Positions 1 to 8,918 of a stretch of DNA of 64,000 nt are shown piece by piece. The position numbers and the translations under genes are program-made. Numbering within the stretch: position 1 is the first letter of the stretch; each line of letters starts with the position of its first letter. The notes beneath the pieces were generated by a model. It made no database searches. It saw only the letters and a program-made list of their open reading frames with translations, and was not told where the DNA came from. The stretch comes from Rhodovulum bhavnagarense (GTDB lineage: Bacteria; Pseudomonadota; Alphaproteobacteria; Rhodobacterales; Rhodobacteraceae): the NCBI RefSeq assembly GCF_004343505.1, contig NZ_SLXU01000012.1:27345-91344 (forward strand). The letters run 5' to 3'.

Positions 1-657
1 CAGCCGATCCTGCAGCAGGCAATTGATCGGGAAGGGGTCGATGCCGGCCTTCGGATTGATGGCGACAAGCTGTTCATCGACTACCCGCACCTCGCCCAAG
101 GCACTGGATACGTTTCTCCGAGCGTGATGCTGGAATTCGGCGCGCGTTCTACAGGAGAGCCCGCATCCCCACGCGATATCGTTTGCGATGCCGCGTCGGT
201 GATCGCAGGCGTGGAGTTTCCCACTGCCCGCCCGCGTGTGATGCATGCGGAACGGACGTTCTGGGAAAAGGCGACAGCGATCCACGTCTTCTGTTTGCAA
301 AACCGTATGCGAGGGGATCGCTTTTCTCGCCACTGGCATGATGTCGCCCGGTTGGACGATGCGGGCATCGCCGCTGCCGCCATCCAAGATCGCGCGCTTG
401 CGACCGCTGTCGCCCGGCACAAGACGATGTTCTTTGCAGAGAAGGCGGCGGATGCCACGTGGATCGATTACGGCACCGCAACCTCTGGGCATCTACAACT
501 GGTCCCAGGCGGCGATGCTCTCAAGGCTCTCGCTGACGATTATGGCCGGATGGTCGAGGACGGCCTGCTTGCATCAACACCAGAGCCTTTTGGCGACTTG
601 ATGGACCGCTGCGCGGACATCGCGCGGACGGCCAATGCAGCGTTCAAGCCTGACTGA
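1..657 (+). CDS. AbiEii/AbiGii-type nucleotidyltransferase toxin, 5' end cut by window
   Basis: The frame is open from base 1 and stops at 655-657, so only the last 218 residues are visible. The segment resembles the C-terminal part of AbiEii-family proteins: 'MLEFGARSTGEP', then 'VMHAERTFWEKATAIHVF', then 'FSRHWHDVARL'. AbiEii proteins are the nucleotidyltransferase toxins of type IV toxin-antitoxin and abortive-infection pairs. The catalytic nucleotidyltransferase motif and the partner antitoxin normally lie upstream and would be outside the window. There are 21 bases between its stop and the convergent neighbour. Family assignment rests on pattern recall; activity cannot be judged without the N-terminus. 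Confidence 0.8.
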   Translation, partial: QPILQQAIDREGVDAGLRIDGDKLFIDYPHLAQGTGYVSPSVMLEFGARSTGEPASPRDIVCDAASVIAGVEFPTARPRVMHAERTFWEKATAIHVFCLQNRMRGDRFSRHWHDVARLDDAGIAAAAIQDRALATAVARHKTMFFAEKAADATWIDYGTATSGHLQLVPGGDALKALADDYGRMVEDGLLASTPEPFGDLMDRCADIARTANAAFKPD

Positions 658-678
658 CCATCTTTCGGAAGATTCCCG

Positions 679-975
679 CTACTTATTCCCGTCGATCCAT
701 TTCGACATCAGTCCCTTGTCGCGGAAGCATTCATCCGGGACGGCGCGCCGTTTGATCCGGGCGAGTTTCTCCGCGAAGGCCACCTGCTTTGAGGTCGGCA
801 ACCGATCCATGTCGAAGACTGGTTTCAGCTTGGCCTGCGCCTCGATCCAGGCGCTGAGCGACCGGCGGTCCTGCTGAACTTCCCAGGGCAGGAGGGTGTT
901 GTTGCGCAGGGCGAGCGACCGCGCATAAGCGATCTGCTTGGCCGTCGCGGGCAGGGCATGCGTGGTGCTGTCCAT
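679..975 (-). CDS. Small protein made of two tandem repeats, unknown function
   Basis: This encodes 98 residues starting at an ATG preceded by a clear AGGGGG ribosome site; longer upstream frames lack support. The protein is two copies of one motif of about 36 residues. The first begins around residue 12 (KQIAYARSLA ... LSAWIE) and the second around residue 60 (KQVAFAEKLA ... LMSKWID). The shared pattern is KQ-[IV]-A-[YF]-A-x2-LA, a proline-containing middle and a final [ST]-x-WI[DE]. Similar KQ...WID motifs occur in DUF3072-like small proteins, but I do not recognise a function. It is transcribed divergently from the strawberry-notch gene, and its promoter carries a LexA-type box, which suggests DNA-damage control. 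Confidence 0.75.
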   Translation of the reverse strand: MDSTTHALPATAKQIAYARSLALRNNTLLPWEVQQDRRSLSAWIEAQAKLKPVFDMDRLPTSKQVAFAEKLARIKRRAVPDECFRDKGLMSKWIDGNK

Positions 976-1003
976 CGGGAACCCCCTTTCTGGCTTGTTC
1001 CTC

Positions 1004-1032
1004 AATTTAGAACATAACAAGAACAAAATCAA
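1004..1032 (-). promoter_or_regulatory. SOS-type promoter with LexA box in its spacer
   Basis: Read on the minus strand, a -35 TTGATT (1027-1032) and a -10 TAAATT (1004-1009) are separated by exactly 17 bases. The spacer contains GTTC-N7-GTTC (1010-1024), which is GAAC-N7-GAAC on the plus strand. That direct repeat is the established LexA recognition sequence in alphaproteobacteria. The -10 lies 28 bases upstream of the start codon at 975. LexA bound here would cover the promoter. The strawberry-notch gene starts 120 bases away on the other strand and may share the control. Confidence 0.65.
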
Positions 1033-1151
1033 GCCAAGTGTCCGGGGTGCGGCGGTTCGAGAGGGAAAGGAGGGTCGGGGAAGATCAGGCCTGAGGGTGC
1101 CCGAGAGAGGGTGCCCGGGCCTGTCCATGTCCCTCATTCCGGAGTTTCCCG

Positions 1152-4100
1152 ATGACCTATCTCGCGCCCGTTGCGCCTCCCGTTCCTGTTCCATCTCGCG
1201 ATCTCGCGCCCGCGCCCGCGATACTCGCCGTGGCCGAGGCTCTGCAGCCCGATCTCGCCCAAGGCTTCCAGATCGACGCGCTGCGTCTACGGCTGGAGAT
1301 GGAGCGCGCCTTTGGCGGCTCCGATGCCGATGGCGCCTGGGATTGGAAGCTCGCCTATGAGGCGGGCGAGGTGGCGCTGGTCCTCTTCCTGCGGAAGTTC
1401 GGTCGCGCGCTTCTGACCCGGGCGGGCTCACCTGCCGCGTTGCTGCCGATCGTCGCCAAGGTGGCGGGCCTTTTGCCCACGCATACCCGGCGCTCGGAAG
1501 AGATGGAGCGCTTCCAGCAATTCTCGACGCCGCTGCCGATGGGGCTGGCGGCGATGGCTGCAGCGCAGATCACGCCCCGTGACCTCGTCCTCGAGCCTTC
1601 GGCCGGGACAGGGCTTCTGGCGATCCTCGCCGAGGTCACGGGTGGCAGTCTCGCGCTGAACGAACTCGCCGAGACCCGTGCCGATCTTCTGCGTCACCTT
1701 TTCCCGGGGCGTCCCGTCACTACCTTCGACGCAGCACAAATCGACGATCATCTGGACGCAGGCCTTCGCCCGAGCGTCATCCTGATGAACCCGCCCTTCT
1801 CCGCGGTGGCCAATGTCGATGGCCGGACGACCGAGGCGACGGCCCGGCATCTGCGCTCGGCCCTAGCCCGTCTCGCGCCCGGTGGGCGTCTGGTGGCCAT
1901 CACGGGGGCGGGTTTTGCGCCTGATGTCCCGGCTTGGGCCGAGACCTTCACACGCCTGACCGAGACCGCGCATCTGGTGTTCACGGGCGCTGTGTCCGGT
2001 GCCGCTTTTGCCAAGCACGGCACCAGCTTCGAGACCCGGATCTCGGTCTTTGACAAATGTCGCGGTGGCGAGGCGGGCGGCATCACAGCCGATCTGGCGC
2101 GCCCGATTTCGCCTGATGTCGCCAGCCTGCTGTCGCTGATCACTGCCCACGTCCCCCCGCGCCTCGCGCTGGCGCAGGTCGCACCAGCCCGGCAGGGCGC
2201 CACTTCCCCCGTCCCGGGAAATCCTGCCCGCACCACGCGCAAGGCCATCAGCACATCGCGCGCCACGCCAGCAACACCCCCCACCAACACCGCTCCACAG
2301 ATCGAGGCCGCAGACCTTGCCTATACCCTGCGCGGTCCGACCGAGGACGGGGCAGCTGGTATGCGCCTATCGGATGCCATTTATGAGACCTTCCGCCTGC
2401 AGGCGATCGACATCCCTGGCGCTGCCCCGCACCCGACCAAGCTGGTCCAGTCCGCGGCGATGGCTTCGGTCGCGCCCCCGAAACCTTCCTACCGCCCGAA
2501 ACTCCCCGCAGCCGTTCTGCGCGACGGCCTGCTTTCCGACGCCCAGCTCGAGACGGTGATCTACGCGGGCGAGGCGCATGGCGCCTATCTCGCCGGTTCG
2601 TGGACCGTCGATGAAACCGGCGATATGGTCTCGGCCGCGCCCGACGATGCCGCGGACGCCGTGCGCTTCCGTCGCGGCTTCTTCCTCGGCGACGGCACTG
2701 GCGCGGGCAAAGGCCGCCAGTCGGCCGGGATCCTGCTCGACAACTGGTGTCAGGGTCGCCGCAAGGCGCTCTGGATCTCGAAGAGCGACAAGCTCCTCGA
2801 GGATGCGCAGCGCGACTGGTCGGCGCTCGGGCAAGAGCGGCTGCTCGTCACACCGCTCTCGCGCTTCGCCCAAGGCCGCGACATCCCGCTGACCGAGGGC
2901 ATCCTCTTCACCACCTATGCGACGCTGCGCTCGGAGGAACGCGGGGCCAAGAAATCCCGCGTCGATCAGATCGTCGACTGGCTCGGGGCGGATTTCGACG
3001 GGGTGATCCTCTTCGACGAAAGCCACGCCATGGCCAATGCCGCCGGTGGCAAGGGCGAGCGCGGCGATACCGAGGCCTCGCAGCAGGGCAGGGCGGGCCT
3101 GCGCTTGCAGCACAAACTGCCCAATGCCCGCGTGGTCTATGTTTCGGCCACGGGCGCGACGACGGTCCACAACCTCGCCTATGCACAGCGTCTCGGGCTT
3201 TGGGGCGGGGAAGATTTCCCCTTCGCGACGCGCGGTGAGTTCGTCGAGGCCATCGAGGCGGGCGGGGTTGCGGCAATGGAGGTCCTCGCCCGCGACCTGC
3301 GGTCGCTTGGCCTCTATACCGCCCGCTCGCTCTCCTACGACGGTGTCGAATACGAGATGCTCGAGCATACGCTGACGCCCGACCAGCGCGGCACCTACGA
3401 TGCCTATGCGGGGGCCTTCGCCATCATCCACAACAACCTTGCTGCCGCGATGGAGGCGGCGAACATCACGGGTGAGAGCGGCACGCTGAACCGCCAGGCC
3501 AAATCTGCCGCGCGCTCGGCCTTCGAATCCGCCAAGCAGCGCTTCTTCGGACACCTGCTGACGTCGATGAAAACCCCCACCTTGATCTCCAGCATCGAGG
3601 TCGATCTCGCGGCGGGGCAGGCGTGCGTCATCCAGATCGTCTCGACCGGCGAGGCGCTGATGGAGCGCCGCCTATCGGAGATCCCGACCGACGAGTGGAA
3701 CGACATCCGCGTCGACATTACCCCGCGGGAATACGTCCTTGACTACCTCGCCCATTCCTTCCCGGTGCAGCTCTATGAGCCTTTCACCGACAGCGAGGGC
3801 AACCTCTCCTCCCGGCCTGTTGTGCGGGATGGCCAACCGGTGGAATGCCGCGAGGCCGCCCGCAGGCGCGACGCGCTGATCGAGAAACTGGCCTCGCTGC
3901 CGCCCGTGCCGGGCGCGCTCGACCAGATCGTCCAGCGTTTCGGCACCGACCTCGTGGCTGAGGTCACGGGCCGCTCGCGTCGGATCGTGAGGAAGGGCGA
4001 GGGTCCTGCCGCGCGCCTCGTCGTCGAAAGCCGGGCTGGCTCGGCCAACCTCGCGGAAACCGCCGCCTTCATGGATGACCAGAAGCGCATCCTGATCTTC

Positions 4101-5522
4101 TCGGATGCCGGGGGCACGGGGCGCAGTTATCACGCGGATCTCGGGGCCAGGAACCAGCGCTTGCGGGTTCACTATCTGCTGGAGCCGGGCTGGAAGGCCG
4201 ATGCCGCCATCCAGGGCCTTGGGCGCACGAACCGCACCAATCAGGCGCAGCCGCCGCTCTTCCGGCCAGTGGCCACCGATGTGAAGGCGGAGAAGCGGTT
4301 CCTCTCCACCATCGCACGCCGCCTCGACACGCTCGGCGCCATCACGCGCGGCCAGCGTCAGACCGGCGGGCAGGGGCTGTTCCGGCCCGAGGACAACCTC
4401 GAGTCTCCCTATGCCCGCGACGCCCTGCGCCAACTCTACCGCCGCATCTATCGCGGCGATGTGGCTGGCTGTTCGCTCGGGGCCTTCGAGGATGCCACCG
4501 GCCTCAGCCTGACCGATGACAATGGCCTCAAAGACGACCTGCCGCCGATCACGACCTTCCTCAATCGCCTATTGGCCCTGACGATCGACATGCAAGCCGT
4601 GCTGTTCTCGGCCTTCGAGGAATTGCTCGACCAGCGCATCGAGGGGGCAATCGCGGCCGGGGTTTATGACCTTGGGCTCGAGACCCTGCGCGCCGAGAGC
4701 TTCCGCGTCACCGATGCCCGGGTGATCTATACCCATCCGGGTTCCGGTGCAGAAACCCAGCTCCTCACCATCGCCGAAAAACGCCGCAACACGCCGACGT
4801 CCCTCGCAGATGCGCTCGACTGGCTCGATGACCCGAAGGCGCGGCTTCTGGTCAACAGCCGCTCGGGCCGGGCAGCCGTGCAGGTGCCTGCCACAAGCCT
4901 GATGCTGGATGATGGCACGATCGAGCCGCGGCTGAGGCTCATCCGCCCGACGGAGGCGAGCACGGTTCCGGCCAGAATGATGGACGATACCCATTGGCTC
5001 GAGGCCGACCGCGCGGCCTTCGCCGCCGCCTGGAATTCCGAACTGGCCGAGGTGCCGGAGTTCAGCGAGTCTACACTGCACATCGTGGCGGGCCTGCTGC
5101 TGCCGATCTGGAAGCAGCTCCCCCAGGACGAAACCCGCGTCTACCGCCTGCAGACCGACGATGGCCAGCGCATCATCGGTCGCCGCGTCTCGCCGTCTTG
5201 GGTCGCGACCACGCTGGCCGCTGACGCGCCGCAACTCACGGCGGCGCAGGTCCAGGCCATCGTTCTGGAGGGCAAGACGGTCGTGCGGCTCGCCGAGGGG
5301 ATGGAACTCCACCGTTCACGCGTCATGGGCGTGAACCGGATCGAGCTCTCCGGCTTCACTGATGCCTCCAAAGACCGGCTGAAGGCCGATGGCTTCTTCT
5401 CGGAGATAATCAGCTGGAAACTGCGTCTCTTCTGCCCGGCGGACTCGGGCGGCATTGCCGTGCTGGATCGTCTGCTTGCACGTTGTCCTGTAACGGGACT
5501 ACATGCACGCGGAGGGTGTTGA
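1152..5522 (+). CDS. Strawberry-notch-like helicase fused to N6-type methyltransferase
   Basis: The protein has 1456 residues. The N-terminal third holds an S-adenosylmethionine methyltransferase fold: motif I 'EPSAGTG' at residues 148-154 and catalytic 'NPPF' at 213-216, typical of N6-adenine DNA methyltransferases. The rest is a superfamily 2 helicase of the strawberry-notch type, with a P-loop-like 'GDGTGAGKG' near residue 513, a DEAH-variant 'DESHAM' near 621 and a late 'GRTNRTNQ' motif near 1023. The start has GGAG nine bases upstream. The next gene begins 3 bases after the stop, so the two are probably co-transcribed. Such fusions are common on mobile elements of Rhodobacterales. The substrate is unknown; DNA modification coupled to strand remodelling, possibly for anti-restriction or element maintenance, is inference. 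Confidence 0.9.
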   Translation: MTYLAPVAPPVPVPSRDLAPAPAILAVAEALQPDLAQGFQIDALRLRLEMERAFGGSDADGAWDWKLAYEAGEVALVLFLRKFGRALLTRAGSPAALLPIVAKVAGLLPTHTRRSEEMERFQQFSTPLPMGLAAMAAAQITPRDLVLEPSAGTGLLAILAEVTGGSLALNELAETRADLLRHLFPGRPVTTFDAAQIDDHLDAGLRPSVILMNPPFSAVANVDGRTTEATARHLRSALARLAPGGRLVAITGAGFAPDVPAWAETFTRLTETAHLVFTGAVSGAAFAKHGTSFETRISVFDKCRGGEAGGITADLARPISPDVASLLSLITAHVPPRLALAQVAPARQGATSPVPGNPARTTRKAISTSRATPATPPTNTAPQIEAADLAYTLRGPTEDGAAGMRLSDAIYETFRLQAIDIPGAAPHPTKLVQSAAMASVAPPKPSYRPKLPAAVLRDGLLSDAQLETVIYAGEAHGAYLAGSWTVDETGDMVSAAPDDAADAVRFRRGFFLGDGTGAGKGRQSAGILLDNWCQGRRKALWISKSDKLLEDAQRDWSALGQERLLVTPLSRFAQGRDIPLTEGILFTTYATLRSEERGAKKSRVDQIVDWLGADFDGVILFDESHAMANAAGGKGERGDTEASQQGRAGLRLQHKLPNARVVYVSATGATTVHNLAYAQRLGLWGGEDFPFATRGEFVEAIEAGGVAAMEVLARDLRSLGLYTARSLSYDGVEYEMLEHTLTPDQRGTYDAYAGAFAIIHNNLAAAMEAANITGESGTLNRQAKSAARSAFESAKQRFFGHLLTSMKTPTLISSIEVDLAAGQACVIQIVSTGEALMERRLSEIPTDEWNDIRVDITPREYVLDYLAHSFPVQLYEPFTDSEGNLSSRPVVRDGQPVECREAARRRDALIEKLASLPPVPGALDQIVQRFGTDLVAEVTGRSRRIVRKGEGPAARLVVESRAGSANLAETAAFMDDQKRILIFSDAGGTGRSYHADLGARNQRLRVHYLLEPGWKADAAIQGLGRTNRTNQAQPPLFRPVATDVKAEKRFLSTIARRLDTLGAITRGQRQTGGQGLFRPEDNLESPYARDALRQLYRRIYRGDVAGCSLGAFEDATGLSLTDDNGLKDDLPPITTFLNRLLALTIDMQAVLFSAFEELLDQRIEGAIAAGVYDLGLETLRAESFRVTDARVIYTHPGSGAETQLLTIAEKRRNTPTSLADALDWLDDPKARLLVNSRSGRAAVQVPATSLMLDDGTIEPRLRLIRPTEASTVPARMMDDTHWLEADRAAFAAAWNSELAEVPEFSESTLHIVAGLLLPIWKQLPQDETRVYRLQTDDGQRIIGRRVSPSWVATTLAADAPQLTAAQVQAIVLEGKTVVRLAEGMELHRSRVMGVNRIELSGFTDASKDRLKADGFFSEIISWKLRLFCPADSGGIAVLDRLLARCPVTGLHARGGC

Positions 5523-5525
5523 TCC

Positions 5526-6557
5526 ATGTATTCCGAGACTGAAGAGGTGATCCGAGCCCTCGCAGAAAACGCCGAAGGCGTCTGTCGCGCTTACCTTCCC
5601 GCCGGTCGGCGGGAAGGGTCCTACTGGATCGTAGGCGATCTGCAGAACAACCCTGGCCGGTCGCTCTTTGTGCGGCTGACTGGACCCGCCTCAGGGCCGG
5701 GCGCGGCCGGCAAGTTCACCGATGGTGCCACGGGCGAGCATGGCGATCTTCTCGATATCATCCGCGAGCGGACTGGGATCTCCCGCTTTCCCGATCTTCT
5801 GGCCGAGGCCCGAGCGCATTTGGGCCGTCCGCAGCCGGTCCTCCCGGATGCGCCAGTGCCAAAGAAGGCCAAAGCCCCTGGTGGCACACCAGCGGCGGCG
5901 GCGCGCCTTTTCGCAGCCTCGGTGCCGGTCGCAGGCACGCTTGCCGACACCTACCTCCGCTCCCGGGGCATCTCCCAAGGCGGCATGATCAGTGCGCTTC
6001 GCTTCCACCCGAAGTGCTGGCATCGGGATGAAGGCCAGAGCCGCAGCATCCCCAGACCGGCGCTGATCGCTGCAGTCACCGATGGGGCAGGGGCCTTGCA
6101 GGGCGTGCATCGCACCTGGCTTGCGCCTGACGGACAGGGGAAGGCGGCTGTCGAGACGCAGCGGCGTGCCATGGGTCACCTCCTCGGCAATGCCGTCAGG
6201 CTGACCCCGTGTGACGACATCCTTGTGGTCGGCGAAGGCATCGAGACCATGCTGTCCCTGGTGGAGGCAGTGCCCGGCCTTCCCATCTGGGCGGCACTCT
6301 CGTCAGGTCACCTCGGAGCGGTCCTGCTGCCGGAGGCGGTGCAGCGCCTCTACATCGCCATCGACCGCGATCCGGCCGGGCAACGCGCGGCAGAGAAGTT
6401 GAGCGCCAGAGTAACCGAGGTCGGGATTGCCGTGCGGGTTCTTGAACCGCGGCTCGGGGATTTCAATGATGATCTCCGGGCGTACGGCAAGGAAGCGCTG
6501 CGCCAGCATCTGGCAGGGCAGATCGGGCCCGAGGATCGGCAACGCCTGTTGGGCTGA
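5526..6557 (+). CDS. Toprim-domain DNA-primase-like protein
   Basis: The protein has 343 residues. The C-terminal half contains a Toprim fold: the glutamate motif 'VVGEGIETM' near residues 234-242 and the acidic motif 'AIDRDPAG' near 277-284, both intact. The N-terminal part has 'GRSLFVRL' and 'GEHGDLLDII', seen in phage and plasmid primase-like proteins. There is no obvious zinc finger with the usual cysteine spacing. Three bases separate it from the strawberry-notch gene. The family binds or nicks/primes DNA through the metal-binding Toprim core; in this context it probably serves element replication or lagging-strand priming after transfer, which is inference. Confidence 0.88.
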   Translation: MYSETEEVIRALAENAEGVCRAYLPAGRREGSYWIVGDLQNNPGRSLFVRLTGPASGPGAAGKFTDGATGEHGDLLDIIRERTGISRFPDLLAEARAHLGRPQPVLPDAPVPKKAKAPGGTPAAAARLFAASVPVAGTLADTYLRSRGISQGGMISALRFHPKCWHRDEGQSRSIPRPALIAAVTDGAGALQGVHRTWLAPDGQGKAAVETQRRAMGHLLGNAVRLTPCDDILVVGEGIETMLSLVEAVPGLPIWAALSSGHLGAVLLPEAVQRLYIAIDRDPAGQRAAEKLSARVTEVGIAVRVLEPRLGDFNDDLRAYGKEALRQHLAGQIGPEDRQRLLG

Positions 6558-6922
6558 CTTGCATCGCGCAAGGGGCGGTCAGGGGACAGCGGGGCAGGGG
6601 TCACGGATCCCTGTCATGGCTGTGGATTGTCGCCTTTTGCCTCTTCCCGGGCAATCTCATCCACCCGTCACCCACACGGCCTTCAAGAGATGGGCAGGCG
6701 GCCGTCAAAGGGGCCGCCCCTTCAAGGACGGGGGGCGACTGATTTCCGCCGGCGGCAGAGCCGCCTTTGCATCGCGAAACAAATCAGCCGCCCCCCGTCC
6801 TCCTCCACATGCGTTCCGGCCCCGAAGGCGGGGTGAAGGGGCGTCCCCCGTGACGGCTTCCGCAGCCCATGAAGGCCGCGCGGGTTGTCGCGCGGACGAG
6901 ACTGGCCCGGAGGCAAGAACCG
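6558..6922. repeat. Gene-free interval with nested inverted repeats
   Basis: No convincing gene lies in these 365 bases. Bases 6725-6745 and 6781-6801 form a 21-base inverted repeat with one mismatch. Inside it is a smaller perfect hairpin at 6751-6765 (GGCGGC-AGA-GCCGCC). Just outside, 6708-6722 forms another (AAGGGG-CCG-CCCCTT). There is no T-run, so a simple intrinsic terminator is unlikely. It may be a protein-binding site, an RNA structure controlling the DUF2493 gene, or a small degenerate mobile repeat. Confidence 0.55.
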
Positions 6923-7855
6923 ATGACGATCCACACCCATGACGACGCGTATGAACCCGCCCACACCGCATCCCAGACCGCCCATGCGCTCGACGAGCTG
7001 CAGCTCTATGGCTACCGCCCCTTTGACGAGCCCGATCCGCGCCCCATGCCCGATGGGCAGCGCCTCGCTGTCGCCGTCGCCGACATCTTCGACGCCCTCG
7101 TCGCGACCCTGGAAGACACCCGCATGGAACCCGACCTCGAAGAGGTGCTCTGGGGCCAGGTCAACCTCTTCCACCGCGCGACGGCCCGGATCGAGCGGTC
7201 GCTCGATGAAAACGAACAGGCGCAGCGCCGCCTGCAGCGCGAGCAGGACGGCTCCGAGGTGAAATCCACCGAACTCGAGCGCCTGACGGCCGAAGGCCTG
7301 ACGCTGATCGAACGTCGGAACTGCATGGACATGATGCGCGATCACGCCGCGACCGAGTTCGTCCATCACACGGGCTCGACCTGGCGCCCCCGCACTGGCT
7401 CGATGGTGAACCGCCAGCATATGACCGCGGCGCTGATCGACAGCCGCGACTTTCTGGCCGCCAAGCGCCGCGCGGAGACCGAGGTGATGTTGCCCGCAGG
7501 CCCCAAGGTCGCCCTCACCGGTGGGACCGACTTCAACGATCACCGCCTGATCTGGGGAAAGCTCGACCAGGTCCGGACCAAGTATCCCGATATGGTCCTT
7601 CTGCACGGAGGAAGCCCGAAAGGCGCGGAACTCATCGCCGCCAAATGGGCCGAGGCGAGGGGCGTGACGCAGGTCGCCTTCAAGCCCGACTGGACCAAGC
7701 ATGCCAAGGCCGCCCCATTCAAGCGCAACGACGCCATGCTCGATGTGCTGCCGGTGGGTGTCCTCGTCTTCCCGGGCAATGGCATCCAGGAAAACCTCGC
7801 CGACAAAGCCAAGAAGCTCGGCATCCCGGTCATGAAGTTCGAGAAGGGGGCATGA
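6923..7855 (+). CDS. DUF2493 (SLOG-like nucleotide-binding) protein
   Basis: The protein has 310 residues; the start at 6923 has GGAGG about ten bases upstream, so the longer frame from 6869 is less likely. Residues from about 190 form the DUF2493 domain: 'KVALTGGTDF', a helical stretch, then 'HGGSPKGAE' at 228-236 and a 'KPDW' motif. DUF2493 belongs to the SLOG/YspA group of Rossmann-like proteins that bind nucleotides or nucleotide-derived ligands. The N-terminal 180 residues are charged and helical with no recognised domain. It follows the Toprim gene in the same direction after a structured interval. The ligand and role are unknown; the gene is a frequent companion of plasmid and ICE genes in this group. 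Confidence 0.85.
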   Translation: MTIHTHDDAYEPAHTASQTAHALDELQLYGYRPFDEPDPRPMPDGQRLAVAVADIFDALVATLEDTRMEPDLEEVLWGQVNLFHRATARIERSLDENEQAQRRLQREQDGSEVKSTELERLTAEGLTLIERRNCMDMMRDHAATEFVHHTGSTWRPRTGSMVNRQHMTAALIDSRDFLAAKRRAETEVMLPAGPKVALTGGTDFNDHRLIWGKLDQVRTKYPDMVLLHGGSPKGAELIAAKWAEARGVTQVAFKPDWTKHAKAAPFKRNDAMLDVLPVGVLVFPGNGIQENLADKAKKLGIPVMKFEKGA

Positions 7856-7862
7856 GCCCCCT

Positions 7863-7880
7863 TTTCCCCTCGCGGGGAAA
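7863..7880 (+). terminator. Hairpin after DUF2493 gene, possible terminator
   Basis: A perfect seven-base stem (TTTCCCC, loop TCGC, GGGGAAA) begins seven bases after the stop codon. There is no strong T-run behind it, so it could be a weak terminator or mRNA 3'-end protector. Confidence 0.4.
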
Positions 7881-7911
7881 TCGAGGTGGAAGCCTACTAC
7901 GAGGGGTCACT

Positions 7912-7982
7912 GGTCATTTGACCTCACGATGATGATCTGTGTTTCGAAGACAAAAGCCATTGATTGTGTCCACTCATGTGGA
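7912..7982 (+). promoter_or_regulatory. Candidate operator region of the WYL repressor gene
   Basis: Two short perfect palindromes lie upstream of the WYL gene: GGTCA-TT-TGACC at 7912-7923 and TCCAC-TCAT-GTGGA at 7969-7982. WYL repressors of defence islands (BrxR/CapW type) bind inverted repeats in their own promoters. No strong -35/-10 pair could be fixed by eye, so this is a location guess only. Confidence 0.3.
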
Positions 7983-8050
7983 TAGGGTTTTCGTAGGCCC
8001 ATAAAGTGGGTGTGCATAGTTTCCGTTCGCACTGATTGGGCCGGGAGACC

Positions 8051-8914
8051 ATGATGACTAATGCCGAGTCGGAACTGCGCTGGGGCGTCGAGCAACGCCT
8101 CGAGTTCATAGAGTTCCGCTTGTTCTGGGAGGGGCATGTGAATCGCAGTGATCTGATGGATCAGTTCGGGGTCTCGGTGAACCAAGCGTCCACCGACCTG
8201 AACCGCTACATCGGCTTCGCACCCGGCAACATGGTCTACGATAAGAGCGCGCGGACATATGTACGTGGCTCGAACTTCGAAGCTCGGTTCCTGGAGCCCA
8301 ATGCCAGCCGCTACTTAGCGCAGCTACGCTCGCTCGCTGACGGAGTCCTCGACCGCGAGGACTCCTGGATTGCCAATCTCCCGCCGTACGCATCTGCCCC
8401 TATGCCTGTGCGCGGGGTCAATCCGTTGACGCTTCGTTCTGTCGTAGGAGCCATCCGCCGGTCCGAAGCAATCGAGGTAAGATACCAATCCCTGTCCCAC
8501 CCGGAGCCAAGCTGGCGCTGGATCGCGCCTCACGCAATAGCCTTCGACGGCTTCCGCTGGCACACGCGAGCGTTCTGTTTTGCTGACAATTGTTTCAAGG
8601 ATTTCCTGCTGTCCCGAATGCTCAAGATCCGCGGTTCGCGGGGCACCGACACGTCGGCCGTCGACGACAATGATTGGCACTCCGAGGTAACGCTGGAGAT
8701 CGCCCCTCATCCCGACCTCTCGGATACGCAGGCGAAGGTCATCGCTCTGGACTACGGCATGCGCGGCGGCAAGTCGAAGATCAAGGTAAGACGCGCGCTA
8801 TTGTATTACGCGCTGAAGCGGCTTGGCCTAGATACCGATCCTTCAGTACGGAAGCCGCACGATCAGCAGATTGTGCTTTTGAATCCGGCCGAAGTGATGA
8901 GAGACGTTAGTTGA
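8051..8914 (+). CDS. WYL-domain transcriptional regulator of the defence operon
   Basis: The protein has about 287 residues. The start is placed at the first of two adjacent ATGs following GGGAG. An N-terminal winged helix-turn-helix (residues about 10-65, 'NRSDLMDQFGVSVNQAS') precedes a WYL domain containing 'RWIAPHAIAFDGFRWHTRAF' and 'FLLSRMLKI', then a WCX-like C-terminal part. Proteins of this architecture (BrxR/CapW group) repress phage-defence operons and release them on sensing a ligand or DNA damage product. It sits first in the operon, with only four bases before sspA, so it probably autoregulates the whole set. The ligand is unknown. Confidence 0.88.
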   Translation: MMTNAESELRWGVEQRLEFIEFRLFWEGHVNRSDLMDQFGVSVNQASTDLNRYIGFAPGNMVYDKSARTYVRGSNFEARFLEPNASRYLAQLRSLADGVLDREDSWIANLPPYASAPMPVRGVNPLTLRSVVGAIRRSEAIEVRYQSLSHPEPSWRWIAPHAIAFDGFRWHTRAFCFADNCFKDFLLSRMLKIRGSRGTDTSAVDDNDWHSEVTLEIAPHPDLSDTQAKVIALDYGMRGGKSKIKVRRALLYYALKRLGLDTDPSVRKPHDQQIVLLNPAEVMRDVS

Positions 8915-8918
8915 ACAG

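Noticed and set aside
2367..3554. A 395-residue open frame on the minus strand
   Set aside because: It is a shadow of the strawberry-notch helicase domain.
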